Origin: Pleurotus ostreatus/Saccharomyces cerevisiae fusant
Lineage: Eukaryota > Opisthokonta
Assembly: GCA_024196135.1 (NCBI GenBank)
Contig: JAMQCK010000071.1
Location: 1 to 64,000 of the forward strand
Length of the DNA stretch: 64,000 nucleotides
Direction of reading: 5' to 3'
Under the pieces are notes generated by a model. That model saw nothing but the letters and a program-made list of their open reading frames with translations. It did no database searches and was not told where the DNA came from. A program made the position numbers and the translations under genes. This document shows, piece by piece, positions 53,231 to 64,000 of the stretch. Every line of letters begins with the position of its first letter. The stretch's first letter is position 1.

Positions 53231-54162
53231 TTAGCGTTGGTCCACCCGGATGCAACGCATGTTTGGATATTTGATGACCAGGAATTCCTTGTTCATGGCC
53301 GCGTAGATCTCCTTGAACTGTTGGGGGTCAGGACGTGATAGCCTCGACGACGCGAACGTCACGCACCTGTGTACGCTCCGGTAGCGGGATTGTCCTATGA
53401 CAGATCACCTCCAAGCGCTCTCTATAGATCACACCTCCATCCTCCCATTCCGTGATTTCGGCACTCGCCCACGTCAAAAGGATGTTGGGCTTGTTCCGCT
53501 GCGAGAAGCTCATCTTCACGTGTATGTCCTCTTTGGCGACGCCGCGCATGTCGAACGTGGCTACAATGTATCGCCCGTCGGACGACTCGCGGTAGGCCGC
53601 ACTGCCAGCAGCGTCAACATCAAGAACTGCACACCATGGCAACAGCTACGCACATGGACTTCTGCCGCTTGAGCGACTTCGGTGGCGGCGCCTCCTCGAG
53701 CACGCTCATCTCCTGGTCGAAAGCAGGGTCCTCTGCCTGCGCGACCATCTCGTTCGCGATCTCCTGGAGGTCCACCTTCGGCTTCTCCTTCGCCATCTTG
53801 CTCTCCTTCTGCCGTCGGATGCTCGTCCACACCGCGTTCAGCGCGTTGATGTCGTCCGGCGCATCCACCAGGTCATTCAGGTCGTCGTCGTCCGGCATGC
53901 GCTCGTCCACGGGGAGCCGCTCGTTGACGGGGATGCGCTGGCTGCTCGAGGAGCTCGAGCCCTCGCCGCCGCCTCCGCGCTTGCTCGTGGACGACGGCGG
54001 GGTGAGGTACGCCCCGTTCCCCGACGCACGCGGCGCCTGCCGCCGGGTGGTCGCCGTGGACGGAGGGGCAGGGTAGTAGATGGGTGTCACCGCAGGCCCG
54101 ATCGGCGACTGCGACGCGGCCACTCTGGTGTTCACTTGCGGGGACCGGGGGTTCCGTGCCAT
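53231..54162 (-). CDS. HSP20/alpha-crystallin-like protein
   Basis: The start is the ATG at 54162 (MARNPRSPQVNTRVAASQSP). The N-terminal half is disordered (Pro/Ser/Gly), with an acidic helix (LPVDERMPDDDDLNDLVDAP) and a coiled stretch (KVDLQEIANEMVAQAEDPAF). A 52-nt intron (GTGCGT...GGCAG) joins LKRQKS to AAYRESSDGRYIVATFDMRG, where the alpha-crystallin-like fold begins: VAKEDIHVKMSFSQRNKP, ILLTWASAEITEWEDGGVIY and RERLEVICHRTIPLPERTQ. A second short intron leads to FKEIYAAMNKEFLVIKYPNM and a basic end, with a TAA at 53231-53233. The D-x-RG/GVxKEDIxV and ERxxxxxxRTIPLPE patterns match small heat-shock proteins, ATP-independent holdases. The long disordered N-terminus and extra C-terminal helix are unusual for the family. 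Confidence 0.7.
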
Positions 54163-54958
54163 GCTGAATGAAAGAAGGATCGGCGGGGGAAAGGATGCAG
54201 GGGACAAAGGGTGTCGTGCGCGCCGGAAACGCGTTGCAGGCGAGGCGAGGTCGCAAAAAGGGCCCGAGTCAGGATGCCTCGAGGACGGCGGCTATCGGGT
54301 CCGTCTGGGGTCGTCGCCGTGTGTTTGTGGGATGTGGGATGTGTATAGGGGAAGTAGATGTGGGGGAGAAAGAGGAGGGGGGACAGGAAGTAGCAATAGG
54401 CAGAGTACGATGAGGTCAGTGAAGGTATATGACAAGGAACCCACGCGGGCGCGCGCTTCCCTCCGGCTCCCTGCCTCATGGCAAACGCAAGGCGCATCTC
54501 CGAACGGCAATTTGGGACGCATCATGATCATCGCGGTCCGGACGCTTCGGCTTTCCTTTCCCGTGGTAGCTTATTGTTTTTCGTGACCAGGAAGTGCCAG
54601 AAGTCGAGTTGCAAGGTCATGGCTAAAGGCAAGAGGGCTTCGACCATGTTCCCATTTGGACGTGTTTGCTCTTCTTTTCCGCATTAGGACTCAAAGCAGA
54701 ATTCCAACCTCCGGGTCACCTGAAGGCGTTCATCGACATCTACCAGACACAACAAAGGAATGCCTATATCACAGATGTAGCCATTGAGACCGGGATGTAC
54801 TCTATGTTACCGTGAGCACGAGACGCTCTGTACCGTACGTAGTTTGTTCGAGTCTGCGCGACTATAATAAGGTAGCGATTGACGACGTCCACAAAAATTA
54901 GATACCTTCCCAGACCAGACAATGACAATATACACGCCCTGCCTCTGCCTCCTCCCCC
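54163..54958. other. HSP20-like promoter and transporter 3' flank
   Basis: The part next to 54162 is a purine-rich, G/A-skewed promoter region (54300-54420). The part next to 54958 is the transporter's 3' flank. Open frames here are not convincing and show no domain. Confidence 0.5.
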
Positions 54959-56319
54959 TCATGCAGGCGCCGCAGTTGCCGCCGCTGCCGCGAGCCGCTT
55001 CTTCTTCTTCTCCTCGAGCTCTACCCACGCGTATATCGCGCCGCCCGCGACCGTGAGCATAATGCCGAACCCATTTATCGGTGTGATCACGAGGTGGAAG
55101 ATGACGACGGAGAGCACGATGGTGAGCGCCTGCTTCACGTTCGCCGCGACGCTCATGCCGACCGCGCCGACGCGCTTGTTCGTGTTGAAGCTGACCACGT
55201 TCAGCAGGAACGCAATCGTGCCGTTCAGCGCGAGCCCACCGAGGCCTGTCACCTCTGACGCGTTCGGGGTCGTCGCTTCCCGGAAGCCGTATTTGGCCCC
55301 CATGGTCGCGACGACCTGCGACCACTCGCCCGTCGCCCAGCTCAGGAAGAGACACTGCACGAGCGCGAGCGGACTCAGCGCGTACAGCAGCGCCATCGGG
55401 TTTAGCGAGAGCGTTGGCGTGGGGAAGCTGATGCTGTGCTTGCTCGTCAGCGGGATGGTTATCCGCGGTAGCTGTTGTGCAGGGCCTCCGTTCGCAGCTG
55501 TGTTCGGCGTGGGCAAGTCCTTGTTCGCGTCTTCGTCGCCTTCCCGCTGCGGCAGCCGCGCATACTGCGGACCGACCTGTCGCGGTGGGGATTGGAGCAC
55601 GTTCGTGAAGACGGTCTTGAGCGCAGCGAGGACGGTCCCCAGGGTGGTCAGGAAGAAGCCGTACGCGGTGAAGTAATAGTCACCGTACGTGGCGATGCCG
55701 ACACCGGCCATGACTGGGATGAGGGACAGCACCTTGCCCCGCGAAGGATGCCGCGAGAGCAAGAGCGATGAGAACAGCATGGTGAATATTGGTGTCGCGG
55801 CGCGGATAACTTGATGTACGGGGACCGTCACGAGCCCGAGCGATGCATTGCTGACAACGATATTGATCGAGTACAGCATGCTGAAGAGCAGGACCGCAGT
55901 TTTCTCCGCGCTGTTCAGTCGTGGGGGCTTGAACATCTTGAGCAGCACGCACGCGAAGGTGCCGAGCATGCCAAACAGGCAGTGGAGGGCGGTGAGGGCA
56001 TACGGGAAGGGGAAGCGGTTGAGGACCTGCTTGTTGTAGAGGGTGAGGGCGAGGTTGAAGACGAAGTACAGTGAGAGCCAGAATATCTGGACAGCGTTGA
56101 CAGAGGTGAGGGATATCCCCCAACTTGATTGCGGAGTTGGTTCGGTGCTCGGCAGGAGATCTGCTGGACGAGCTCGCGGGGATGACGAGCTACTTGATTC
56201 GCGGCCATTCTTCTCCGTCAAGGGATATTCCTCTGGCTGCTGGAGAAGTCGTGGATGTTCAGAATGTGCGTGTACATGAGGACAAAGCGCTACGCACTGG
56301 CTGCTGATGTGGATTCCAT
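54959..56319 (-). CDS. Triose-phosphate/nucleotide-sugar-type transporter (TPT)
   Basis: The main exon (56232-54959) has no ATG before the first helix. A short first exon (ATG at 56319, MESTSAA) with a GTGCGT donor and a CCAG acceptor joins in phase to KEYPLTEKNGRESSSSSS, which is the best start I can find. About ten hydrophobic helices follow in two halves: AVQIFWLSLYFVFNLALTLY, YNKQVLNRFPFPYALTALHC, SINIVVSNASLGLVTVPVHQ then VIRAATPIFTMLFSSLLL, and GVGIATYGDYYFTAYGFFLT. A hydrophilic loop (RLPQREGDEDANKDLPTPN) separates them from VKQALTIVLSVVIFHLVITP and a Lys/Ala-rich tail. The (K/R)QVLN...FP(Y/F)...LT and NVKQ motifs identify the drug/metabolite-transporter superfamily TPT group, which in fungi sits in Golgi or ER membranes. 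The substrate is not predictable. Confidence 0.87.
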
Positions 56320-57451
56320 GACTGACTTGCCATGCCTGATTCCCTCAGGCTGCCTTGGAACGAGCGTCTGAATCTATGTCGCGATCTACAGTGAGTCAGT
56401 AGTCTGTTCACACAGTGCTTTATCACACGCACTCGCTTTGTGTTCGCCTGCTCTATGACGCGGAGGCGAGCGACTAATTGTGTGCGATGAGATTGGTGAC
56501 CTGCCCCTCGGTGTGGCGCGCAGGTAGGCAACGAGCTGGTGTCCCGCGTAGTGTGGATGTGCGAAAGAGGGTGAGGGGACGTCGTACAGAGCGTCTGCGG
56601 GGTCGTGCTAGATGGTGGTCGCTGTCAAGCCGGGCGACGTGCTCAAACGCCGGACGGATTGTCCGGCGCGCCAAGTCCGCCGCTCGGCGTAATGGGTTCT
56701 CCGTAATTGTCCTTCTCACGATTTCTTGACCTCAACGAGCACCCTCAATCAGCCGAACTTCGCTATCATCTTCTTCTGAACCTTCATCGGTGATGCTAGC
56801 TCTCTATAACAGTACACGGATGAATGCGCAGGGGAGAGCCCTTTACATCACGCGCGTCAACACCCCCGGCCATCGGTCAGCTCTGTCGACCTAACTTGCG
56901 GCCTAAAAGCTGCTCAAGGAGCGAGGCCTACTCAATCTTCGTCGTTCCATCTAGCAATATGGCGCTAGGCGGGAAGACGCACGGATTTTCCTTGTCAGCT
57001 CGCGATCGCGCGCCTTTTCTAGGATGCTCGCCGTGAGCCCGTTAGCTCCACCTGGGACGAATATGGATTCTGCCTCGCTTCACCGAAAGTGGCTCGCACT
57101 CATGCACCATGGACCACCCATCACAAGCAAACCGCATCCTGTAATGAGCTCGTACGGCAACTACGCCTTCCCGCCAGCGCTTGCTCGACGTACCCCCTTG
57201 AGCGGCTCTGAGCCCTTCCAACCGACTCTCGCGTCACGTCTGAAAGTCACTTAAGTCGGCCGTTCCGCTAGCGTCATGACCATTGAGGGTGTGCTCGACC
57301 CTAGACGGATCGAAGAGCAGGTAGGTCGCACGGACGCGGCGAGCGGCGTAGTATGGACTAGGACTCATTCCACCTCTCAGGTCGCCCGAATCTAGTCACG
57401 CCTTCCACTTCAATGCACTCTATGGCGGACGGCTCCGCGGTGAGCGCTCTA
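56320..57451. other. Gap upstream of the transporter
   Basis: About 1.1 kb. It contains the transporter's promoter at the left end. Open frames such as 56478-56729 (plus) and 57024-57254 (plus) are short and unrelated to any family I recognise. No gene is supported. Confidence 0.4.
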
Positions 57452-57857
57452 CTGTATCACACTGGGTGTTTGACGCTTTCCGCGAATCCGCGCAAACTCC
57501 CGGTGAACTCCCCTTCAAAGCGGTCGATTTCGCCCGGGAAAAGGACCAGGTTATATTTTCGATTTCCATCTATCGAATGGTGCCAATTTGAGTAGGCTTT
57601 GTGGGCGGAACGAGTGTAGCTGGCGGGAGACAACGTCGACACGTGGCCTGATGCCATCAAGCTCAGTCCGGGGCTTCGTCCTCGCTTTTTCCCTCATTCC
57701 ATTCCCATTTCCCGCCATAAAAGTACCACCATTCGAAAGATAGACATCGAATACACTCTCTTATCATTTTTCCGAAAGAAAAAGGCCTGACAGAAGGGGG
57801 GTTCACCGGGAGTTTGCGCGGATTCGCGGAAAGCGTCAAACACCCAGTGTGATACAG
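57452..57857. mobile_element. Foldback/MITE-like element, 406 bp
   Basis: The left end CTGTATCACACTGGGTGTTT continues about 57 bases as a near-perfect inverted copy of the right end; the right end read inward on the minus strand begins identically. Homology decays but continues to about 145 bp from each end. Both ends are flanked by TA (57450-57451 and 57858-57859), the duplication typical of Tc1/mariner-type transposition. No transposase is encoded, so this would be a non-autonomous element. Arms and middle are unrelated to neighbouring genes. It could fold into a long hairpin RNA if transcribed. Confidence 0.8.
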
Positions 57858-59009
57858 TATACGCGTCCTTGGATATAGCTGGGTGTGAATCCACTCTTTC
57901 ACATGAATCTACGCCCAAATTGTCAGGAGACTGTCGATGGTTAGAAATCCCGGTGAACGCAGGAAACAACGCCAGTCGGAAGGTCGGTCCGACTCCCGCA
58001 TCGTCGCGGCAACGGCCGGACGAATATTCAGTGCTTGTGCCCGACCACCACCATCGTTACTTGTGTTCCATGTCCATCGATCCCACTGCTGCGTCGCGAT
58101 AGTTACCGCCTTTACTGCCTTCTACAGAGCTCTGTACCTCGGACTTTCTTCTCATGTCAGGTAAAAAGTCCCTCGAGCGAAGAAGGGCAATACTCAGAAG
58201 CACCTTCGAGGTACGCACAGGTTGACTTGTCTTCTGTTTTCTGACCTATCAAATCCCGGTAGTCTCCGCGCACCGTTTCGACGCTGGTAACAAGTTAGTG
58301 CCCCCGTCTCCGCAAGCGCGCCCGGAAGTTTGCATTAGAAATGCTCAAGCCATCATATGTTCACCCCCTCGCATTAGTCTGTTCATCTTATTAGATCTCG
58401 CACGCTGCGAAGCGCCGCTTCTTCTCGTCGTTGGCTCGTCGGGCTCGTCTCTCTACTCGTATGCCCTTTCTCCTCAGTATCATCCGCCCCATCGCCGCAT
58501 ACCACACTAATAGTATCATCCCCGCACCCAGTAACAAAACAGACTGTCGTCCGCTTATGTAACAGGGTCAACATGGTGAGTTTAATCATGATTTTTCGCT
58601 GGCTCATTCGCACTGACACGACGACCTTTTCACCAACAGTGCGTCCCTTGTACTCCCTGTACCATCTCTCAACTCTATTTACAATCACGACCCTGCATCT
58701 TTCATCGCAAATTGCGCTTGGCCAACGAGCCGCATCACGGCCGCGGCTCCTAAGCCATCCATCGATGCCCACGACCATCGCTCTGCTCCCGAGACAGCTC
58801 CGTCAACTAGCGCCTCCATCGAGGGTGCAGGCGCACGATACACTTCAGTCGACTGCTAGCAGCGGGAACTATCCTGGTCTCTATCCTCTACTGCCTTCTG
58901 CGAACAGGATGAATGGCGCACGAGACTTTGTTTACATTGAGTGTGTCACGCCAATGCCCGCGCTCACCGCCATCTCTGCGTTTGGGCTCATCTTCACGTC
59001 TGGCAGGAG
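57858..59009. other. Gap between the MITE and the tandem duplication
   Basis: About 1.1 kb with no recognised gene. A plus frame 58573-59034 (153 codons) has Leu/Ser-rich text (LYHLSTLFTITTLHLSSQIA) but no domain, and its hydrophobic part is weak. C/T-rich stretches (58250-58500) may belong to a promoter. Confidence 0.35.
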
Positions 59010-59830
59010 GCCTGACTCTTTCAGCGGATGCTAGGAATACCCGTACGAGCTACACTCAAGACACTCGCCGTATGCTGCGGCCTCACGCGCACGCCATATC
59101 CTATGTCTACCTGGGATCGCGACCCGACTATCGGCATCCGAAACCTACTTACTCGCAATGCAACGTGTAGGACGACAGCCCGTCGCGAGCCCCCGCCTGG
59201 TCTGAGCGCACTACTTGCCTGGCGCAGCTTCGCCGCAGACCTCTCCGCCACTACTCTACACAACCATGTTTGCGAGCTCAGACCGGCGCCGCAGGTTAAT
59301 TCATCGTCGATGTGGCGGGTGATAGCGGGTTCTATCTGGGCTGATAACATCGAATCAAGACGTGCACGGTCCACGAACCCCATCAAGGTCAACCTTGCTG
59401 GATGCAACATCGATCGCGTCATGCTCATTCAGGTTTACCTCTATGCCTTTCAGTTGGAGGAGGTATGCGCTCTTCATCATTTGCTAGGAGCACGCACGGG
59501 CTACTCTCGGGACGGACTTCGTATGTTGCGGTGACACGCGCGCCACATTCCAAGTCTACCTGGGAACGCGTCCCGACCATCGGCATCCGAAACCAGCACC
59601 TCGCAGTGCAACATGTAGGGCGACAACTGCCGCGATCTCCCGCCCATCCGGGGCGTACTACTTGCCTGGCGCAACTTTACCGCAGACCTTCTTCGCCGCT
59701 ATTGCTAGACCACGTCTACGAATGCAGACCGGCGCCGCACGTTAATCATCATCGATGTGGCGGGCATTACCACGCTCTGTCCGGACTGATAACATCAACA
59801 GAAGATGTGTACGACATTCGGATCCCACGA
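59010..59830 (+). repeat. Diverged tandem duplication, two copies about 449 bp apart
   Basis: The segment at about 59030-59350 is repeated at about 59480-59800. Matching blocks include TCTACCTGGGA(T/A)CGCG (59106 and 59555), ATCGGCATCCGAAACC, ACTACTTGCCTGGCGCA, CAGACCGGCGCCGCA and CTGATAACATC. Identity looks like roughly 75 percent, with small gaps. The offset is not a multiple of three and frames differ between copies, so the unit is unlikely to be coding now. It lies upstream of the GT90 gene and may be an old duplicated non-coding or pseudogene fragment. Confidence 0.7.
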
Positions 59831-60156
59831 AGGCTTTCCCCGATGAGTACAATAACGATCACGTCCCGCATGGCGGCGCCTACTACCGTGCTCAGTGGAC
59901 GCATACCTCCCGCTCGCCAAGCCCTTCTGTCCGCATCAAGGCCCCATCCGACCCGTACTGAATCCAAGCGACTAACCCTTCCGGTGCTATCTCGCCATCT
60001 TTTCGCCAGAACCGCACCCCCGTGTTCCCGTGGAGCGACGCATTAGTCCACACCGCGACTGTTACATATTGGTAACTTATAAACCTCGGGTACGCGTCGC
60101 GCACATGCGCTTCCGTCTTGGGCTCCTCCCATATACCCTACCCTGGCCCCGCCCTC

Positions 60157-62325
60157 ATGCCGCATGGAAAGACGTCGAGCTTTGAGTGGCGCATCCGCGT
60201 CGCATCGCCGACGGAGGTGAAGGGCGACGTAGAACAAGGATTCCGTCCCTCGCGTACGCGCCGCTTCGCATCCCTGGCAGCCCGCGCCCTCGCTGCCCTC
60301 GTCCTCGCCACCGTCGCCATCGTCTTCTTCCGCGCAGGACTGGACACGCCGACCGGCCGCACGACCTCTGACGCCCTCGAGCAGTGGCTTAATGCACATG
60401 TCGACGCCCCTACGATCTCCGAATCCTCCGTCTCCACGCCTACCGACAACCACCAGTCCCACACGCACCAGCCCGACGAGCACCCCATCCAGCGTCTCAT
60501 CGCTGACGCACAAGTCCGCTTCGCGCGAAAGCTCGCACGCCAGAGCCAAACGCTGCCAGAGGCTGTGGCAGAGTACGAGCGCCGCTACGGCCGCCGGCCG
60601 CCCAAAGGCTTCAACCACTGGTGGGCGTACGCGCGCGATCGTGACTTTATCATGATGGACGAGTTCGACGCGATCGACGAGGATCTTGCGCCGTTTTGGA
60701 ATATATCCAGTGCGGAGCTTCGTGCGCGCGCTGCACTCGCAGGCCTGCTACCGTCTGCCAGTCTGGTGTCTATCCGTGACGGAAGGGTGGTCCATGAACC
60801 CAAGCCGGAGGGGACATACCAGAAGAACGAGCCGAACGATCGCGCGCGTGGGTTTGGTGCAATTCTGGATAGGTTCGCGCAGCAGCTTCCCAATATGACT
60901 TTTGCGGTGAATGCGATGGCGGAGGGGATGACACTGGTCCCTTGGGAGCAGCGCCACGACAATTCGAGCCTTAGCGCAGAGGGCTTGGGTATGTTTCTCA
61001 TGGCGTAGCTCGCTGCTGCTAAGCAACTTCAACAGGCATCAACGCAGATATGCATCCCGGATGGGCGGGCGGAGGAAACGTTTGGGAGGCTTGGCGGCGC
61101 ACTTGCAAACCCACCGACCCCGCGCGACAGCCTTCCAGCGATATGCACGAACCTCGAGCTCCCGTTGATACCCACGTCACCGAGCTTGCTTTCGCGCCCA
61201 CTTCACCTTCGGACATCGATTTCTGCGCTCATCCGGAAGCCCACCTCACCCAAGGCCTCTTCTTCTCAGACTGGCGTACCATCCCGGCGCTTCTGCCCAT
61301 CCTGACGCCCGCACGGTCGCCCGGGGCGTCTGATATACGCATACCGAGCCACTACTACTACGGCGGCTCGGAATACTATACGTACGCCTGGGACCCCGAG
61401 AGGCGCGTGCAGAACGAAACCGACGCGATGGAAGTATCTTGGGCGGACAAGAGCTCTCGCTTTTTCTGGCGGGGCTCGACGACGGGCGGCGGAAGCTCGC
61501 CGAGGGGCTTCGCGGCAGGCTACCAACGACACAGATTCGTGAGGCTCGCGGGGAACGCATCTGACGCGCCGCAGGAGGTCACGTTTGCTGACGACCGGGG
61601 CGAGTGGAGGTCCATTGAAGTACCGACGAGGGAGCTGAACAATGAACTCATGGACGCGGCCTTCACCACCCTCACGACTGGGGTCGCATATCCGGGCGGG
61701 GCGGACGCACTGCGCGAGGACCACCGCTTCGCAGAGCGTGTGCCTCTCGGCGCGCACTGGGCCCACAAGTACCTCGTCGACCTTGACGGCCAAGGCTACA
61801 GCGCGAGGTTCTTCGCATTCCTCGAGAGCGGCAGCGTGCCCGTAAAAGCGACGGTCTACAACGAATTCTTCCACGATTGGATCGAACCTTGGTGCGTACC
61901 CTCCGAAGTGACGCCCATACGATAGCCTGACGGTAGAGTGCAGGGTGCACTTCATCCCCTTGTCGACGATATACGAAGAGATTTACAATATCCACGCCTT
62001 CTTCTCAGGACCACCGCGGGCGGCGAATGTATCGGGAGGGGAGGACCACGACAACATGTTGTACGACATAGCTCGAGCAGGGAGGGAGTGGAAACACAGG
62101 ATGGGACGGAAGGTCGACATGGAAGGTGAGTGCCCATTTTGTCTCGCGGTCGCCGTCGTTCGGACGGTCTTAAGTATCTGACCGTTCGAAGCTGTATCAC
62201 ATTTTGCCTCCTTCGCCCTTCGACTGTACTGAGCTGATACATCTGCAGTGTATGTTTTTCGGCTCTGCCTAGAGTATGCCAGGCTATGGGCTGACGATCG
62301 CGAGTCGATGGATTTTATTTTGTAA
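60157..62325 (+). CDS. CAP10-type glycosyltransferase (GT90)
   Basis: Exons 60157-60988, 61036-61891, 61944-62125 and 62249-62325 join in phase to 648 residues. An in-frame ATG at 60118 would add 13 residues. A type II membrane anchor (ARALAALVLATVAIVFF) follows a basic start, so the catalytic part faces the Golgi lumen. The stem is Ser/Thr/His-rich. The conserved block EYERRYGRRPPKGFNHWWAY opens the family region. GGNVWEAW, HYYYGGSEYYTYAWDP, RFFWRGSTTGGGSSPRGFAA and EPWVHFIPLSTIYEEIYN are the typical GT90/CAP10 signatures. Members transfer xylose or glucose to polysaccharides or proteins; CAP10 itself is needed for capsule formation in Cryptococcus. The acceptor here cannot be told. The end (CLEYARLWADDRESMDFIL) is complete. 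Confidence 0.93.
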
Positions 62326-62477
62326 ACGATATTGAGGAACGCGCACATGATAGAATGCTTCAACGACGACCGTATTGGCAGGGAATTCGCTTTATGTTCA
62401 GCTGGACGAACCAGGGATGGAGCCAAAGCTATGTCTACATCAGCAGGTAGATCGTAGCACGAAGGCATGTACAATAC
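62326..62477. other. Short convergent 3' spacer
   Basis: The GT90 gene (plus) and the F-box-like gene (minus) end towards each other, leaving about 150 bp of shared 3' flank. No gene is seen. Confidence 0.6.
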
Positions 62478-63889
62478 CTAACTTATTTCATGCGACTTCG
62501 ATATGCGTACTTCGCGGCACCTCAGCGCCAGCTGCATCATAAGGATCATCAATAATTCTATGACCTCCCCAATAGTGTACTTACGGCGTCCCTGGATTGA
62601 CACGGACACTGCGCTTTTCTCCACAGTATTTTCGAGGAGCTCAAGCAACAGCGCGGTCGCGCGGTCGCAGTTGTGGAGGCAATAAAGCATGTCTGGGTCC
62701 TCCGGATCTGGTTCCATGGCAGGGAACACACGGATGTCGACACTGTCGTACCGCACGGCATCGCCGCTCGTGATTCGATCCAAAAGCATCCAATCCTGCG
62801 CTTGAGACTGTAGCAACACGTACATGTCGATGCTGGCCCGCATGTCTGCGCCAGGCTCTTCGAGCACTAGCTCCAAGGAAAGGTGCGGTACGCGAATAGT
62901 TTCGAGGGATTCGCGAAGCCACTCGTATAGGCCCGTGAACATGAAGATTTGATAGACCGCGAGACGGCGAAGGGACTTGAGCATAGACAGCTGCTGATTA
63001 CCATTGGATGCAACTGTGAAGGGTCAGAGCCATATTCTCGTATAGTTGAGAGATATACTCGCTCACCGCCAACAGGACAGGGCAGATCCAGGTACTGGAG
63101 CGTATTACTGCAGGCATGTAGGATGTTGACTATGTTCGGATAACCTTCGAAAACGTTCCGGACATCCAGATGCACGAGATGACAGAAATATTGCGGAGGC
63201 GATCTGAAGAACAGGGGACTGTGGAAATCCTGGAAGCCACCTCCGAATCTGGCGGATACGCCAAGATGCTCTACTTTTGGACAAACGGGGGATTGGGTGG
63301 GATGGTCGTTGGCATCGTAGACGAGCTCTGTGTCGGCGAGGATGACGTTGCGAAGGGTGGGAAGCTTGTCGAAGGCCGATACAGGGAAGAGGACCGAGGA
63401 TAGCCGTAGCGTGGTCAACGAGGCATGATCGATCGCAGCGACGATCATGCGGGGAATTATAGGTTCGCTTCCACGAGAGGGGATTCCGTCAATCTCCAGA
63501 CATTCCAGATGACGGAATCGAGAGAGCCGAGGTGGAACAGCATCACTTGAATCGTCGTGGGCGCGCACCCCAAGAGTAAATATGATCTCCAGTTTCAAGC
63601 CGCGAACATAGCCTGCGAGATGCGGAGAGGTGGTCACGACCTCCAAGAGGCGCTGCGCAGGGGTCGCTTGTGCTCGGCCGTCTGTGATCAAGGTTGAAGG
63701 ATTTTGGGGGACTTCAACACGGAGGTTGATCTGAGCGAATAGACAACGTTGAGCGGTAGGGAGCGCGCATCGTAGCGATAGTGCGCATTGTTTCAATGAG
63801 GAAATGTCTTTCTCGGCGACTAGATTCTCGACGACCATACAGATGAGCTCCGGCGGGAAATTCGGATGGGCATTCCCGTGAAGACTCAT
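62478..63889 (-). CDS. F-box-like/LRR-like protein
   Basis: Two exons (63889-63067 and 63013-62478) join in phase across a 53-nt GT-AG intron (donor GTGAGC) to 452 residues. The N-terminus NFPPELICMVVENLVAEKDI has the F-box-like pattern P-P-E-L-x-x-x-V that binds Skp1 in SCF ubiquitin ligases. It is followed by leucine-rich, LRR-like text (LSRFRHLECLEIDGI, LTTLRLSSVLFPVSAF, HLVHLDVRNVFEGYPNIVNI, SMLKSLRRLAVYQIFM). Such proteins are very numerous and variable in Agaricomycetes. Target and partners are unknown. A likely intron lies in the leader just upstream. Confidence 0.72.
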
Positions 63890-64000
63890 CACTTGATGCT
63901 AGTCAATATACACGGTAACATCGTTCGATGAAGGCTTTCTTACCGGTGTAGAATCGTTGAAAATTCTTCAAGGACGAGATGGGGAGCGGGGCACGGATGG
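63890..64000 (-). other. Leader region of the F-box-like gene
   Basis: On the minus strand CACCGGTAAGAAAG (about 63945) looks like a donor, and TTGACTAG just before CATCAAGTG an acceptor, suggesting a short intron in the untranslated leader. The frame leading into it holds a TGA, so coding does not appear to extend further upstream. Confidence 0.4.

Noticed and set aside
53561..54207. Two separate genes, one disordered and one HSP20-like
   Set aside because: A 52-nt GT-AG intron joins the frames in phase, so one gene is the simpler reading.
54959..56221. TPT transporter starting at a TTG at 56221
   Set aside because: A non-ATG start is unlikely; a short ATG exon with proper splice sites at 56319 joins in phase.
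57413..57902. Two small coding genes sharing the peptide YHTGCLTLSANPRKLPVN
   Set aside because: The shared peptide is just translation of the two inverted arms of the MITE in opposite directions.
59028..60046. Plus-strand frames of 168 and 214 codons as duplicated genes
   Set aside because: The two repeat copies are read in different frames and with an offset not divisible by three, so they are not paralogous proteins.

Overview
The window is nuclear DNA of a filamentous basidiomycete, most likely a wood-decaying member of the Agaricomycetes. The evidence is dense genes on both strands split by very short GT-AG introns (about 50-65 nt), a basidiomycete-style Mediator subunit 19, a CAP10-type (GT90) glycosyltransferase, an AA11-like polysaccharide monooxygenase, a small cysteine-rich secreted protein and a chromodomain Ty3/gypsy retrotransposon. 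No CRISPR array, rRNA gene or tRNA gene was seen.

Region 1 (1-6.6 kb) is decayed: a coiled-coil gene with several internal stops is followed by broken pieces resembling an AA14-type secreted oxidase. Region 2 (6.7-17.1 kb, all minus strand) holds a one-pass membrane protein, a DUF1479 oxygenase-like protein, a divergent beta-tubulin and the histone chaperone SPT2. Region 3 (19-35.4 kb) holds housekeeping genes: an MFS transporter, an RRM/CPSF6-like protein, an LPMO-like secreted protein head to head with poly(A) polymerase, Med19, a secreted cysteine-rich protein, an HSP12-type stress protein and an IMD/Ivy1-like membrane-curvature protein.

Region 4 (35.4-48.3 kb) is the most unusual. A tract of GC-rich tandem and inverted repeats lies upstream of a TATA-driven gene. 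That gene encodes two copies of an unrecognised beta-rich domain followed by a caspase/metacaspase-like domain whose catalytic His position is Arg while the Cys is kept. Its last exon is split by a 9751-bp LTR retrotransposon with two 293-bp LTRs that look identical, a 5-bp target duplication (AACCA) and one unbroken 2942-codon gag-pol frame. Removing the element restores a 552-codon reading frame. With the element present, the gene reads 50 codons into the LTR and stops.

Region 5 (48.3-64 kb) holds an arrestin-like protein, an unrecognised proline-rich protein, an HSP20-like protein, a triose-phosphate/nucleotide-sugar-type transporter, a foldback/MITE-like element with TA flanks, a diverged tandem duplication, a GT90 glycosyltransferase and an F-box-like protein.

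The genes do not form one pathway; the order is that of a normal fungal chromosome arm. Gene models were assembled by hand from reading frames and splice consensus, so exon edges are inferred unless a phase check is mentioned.
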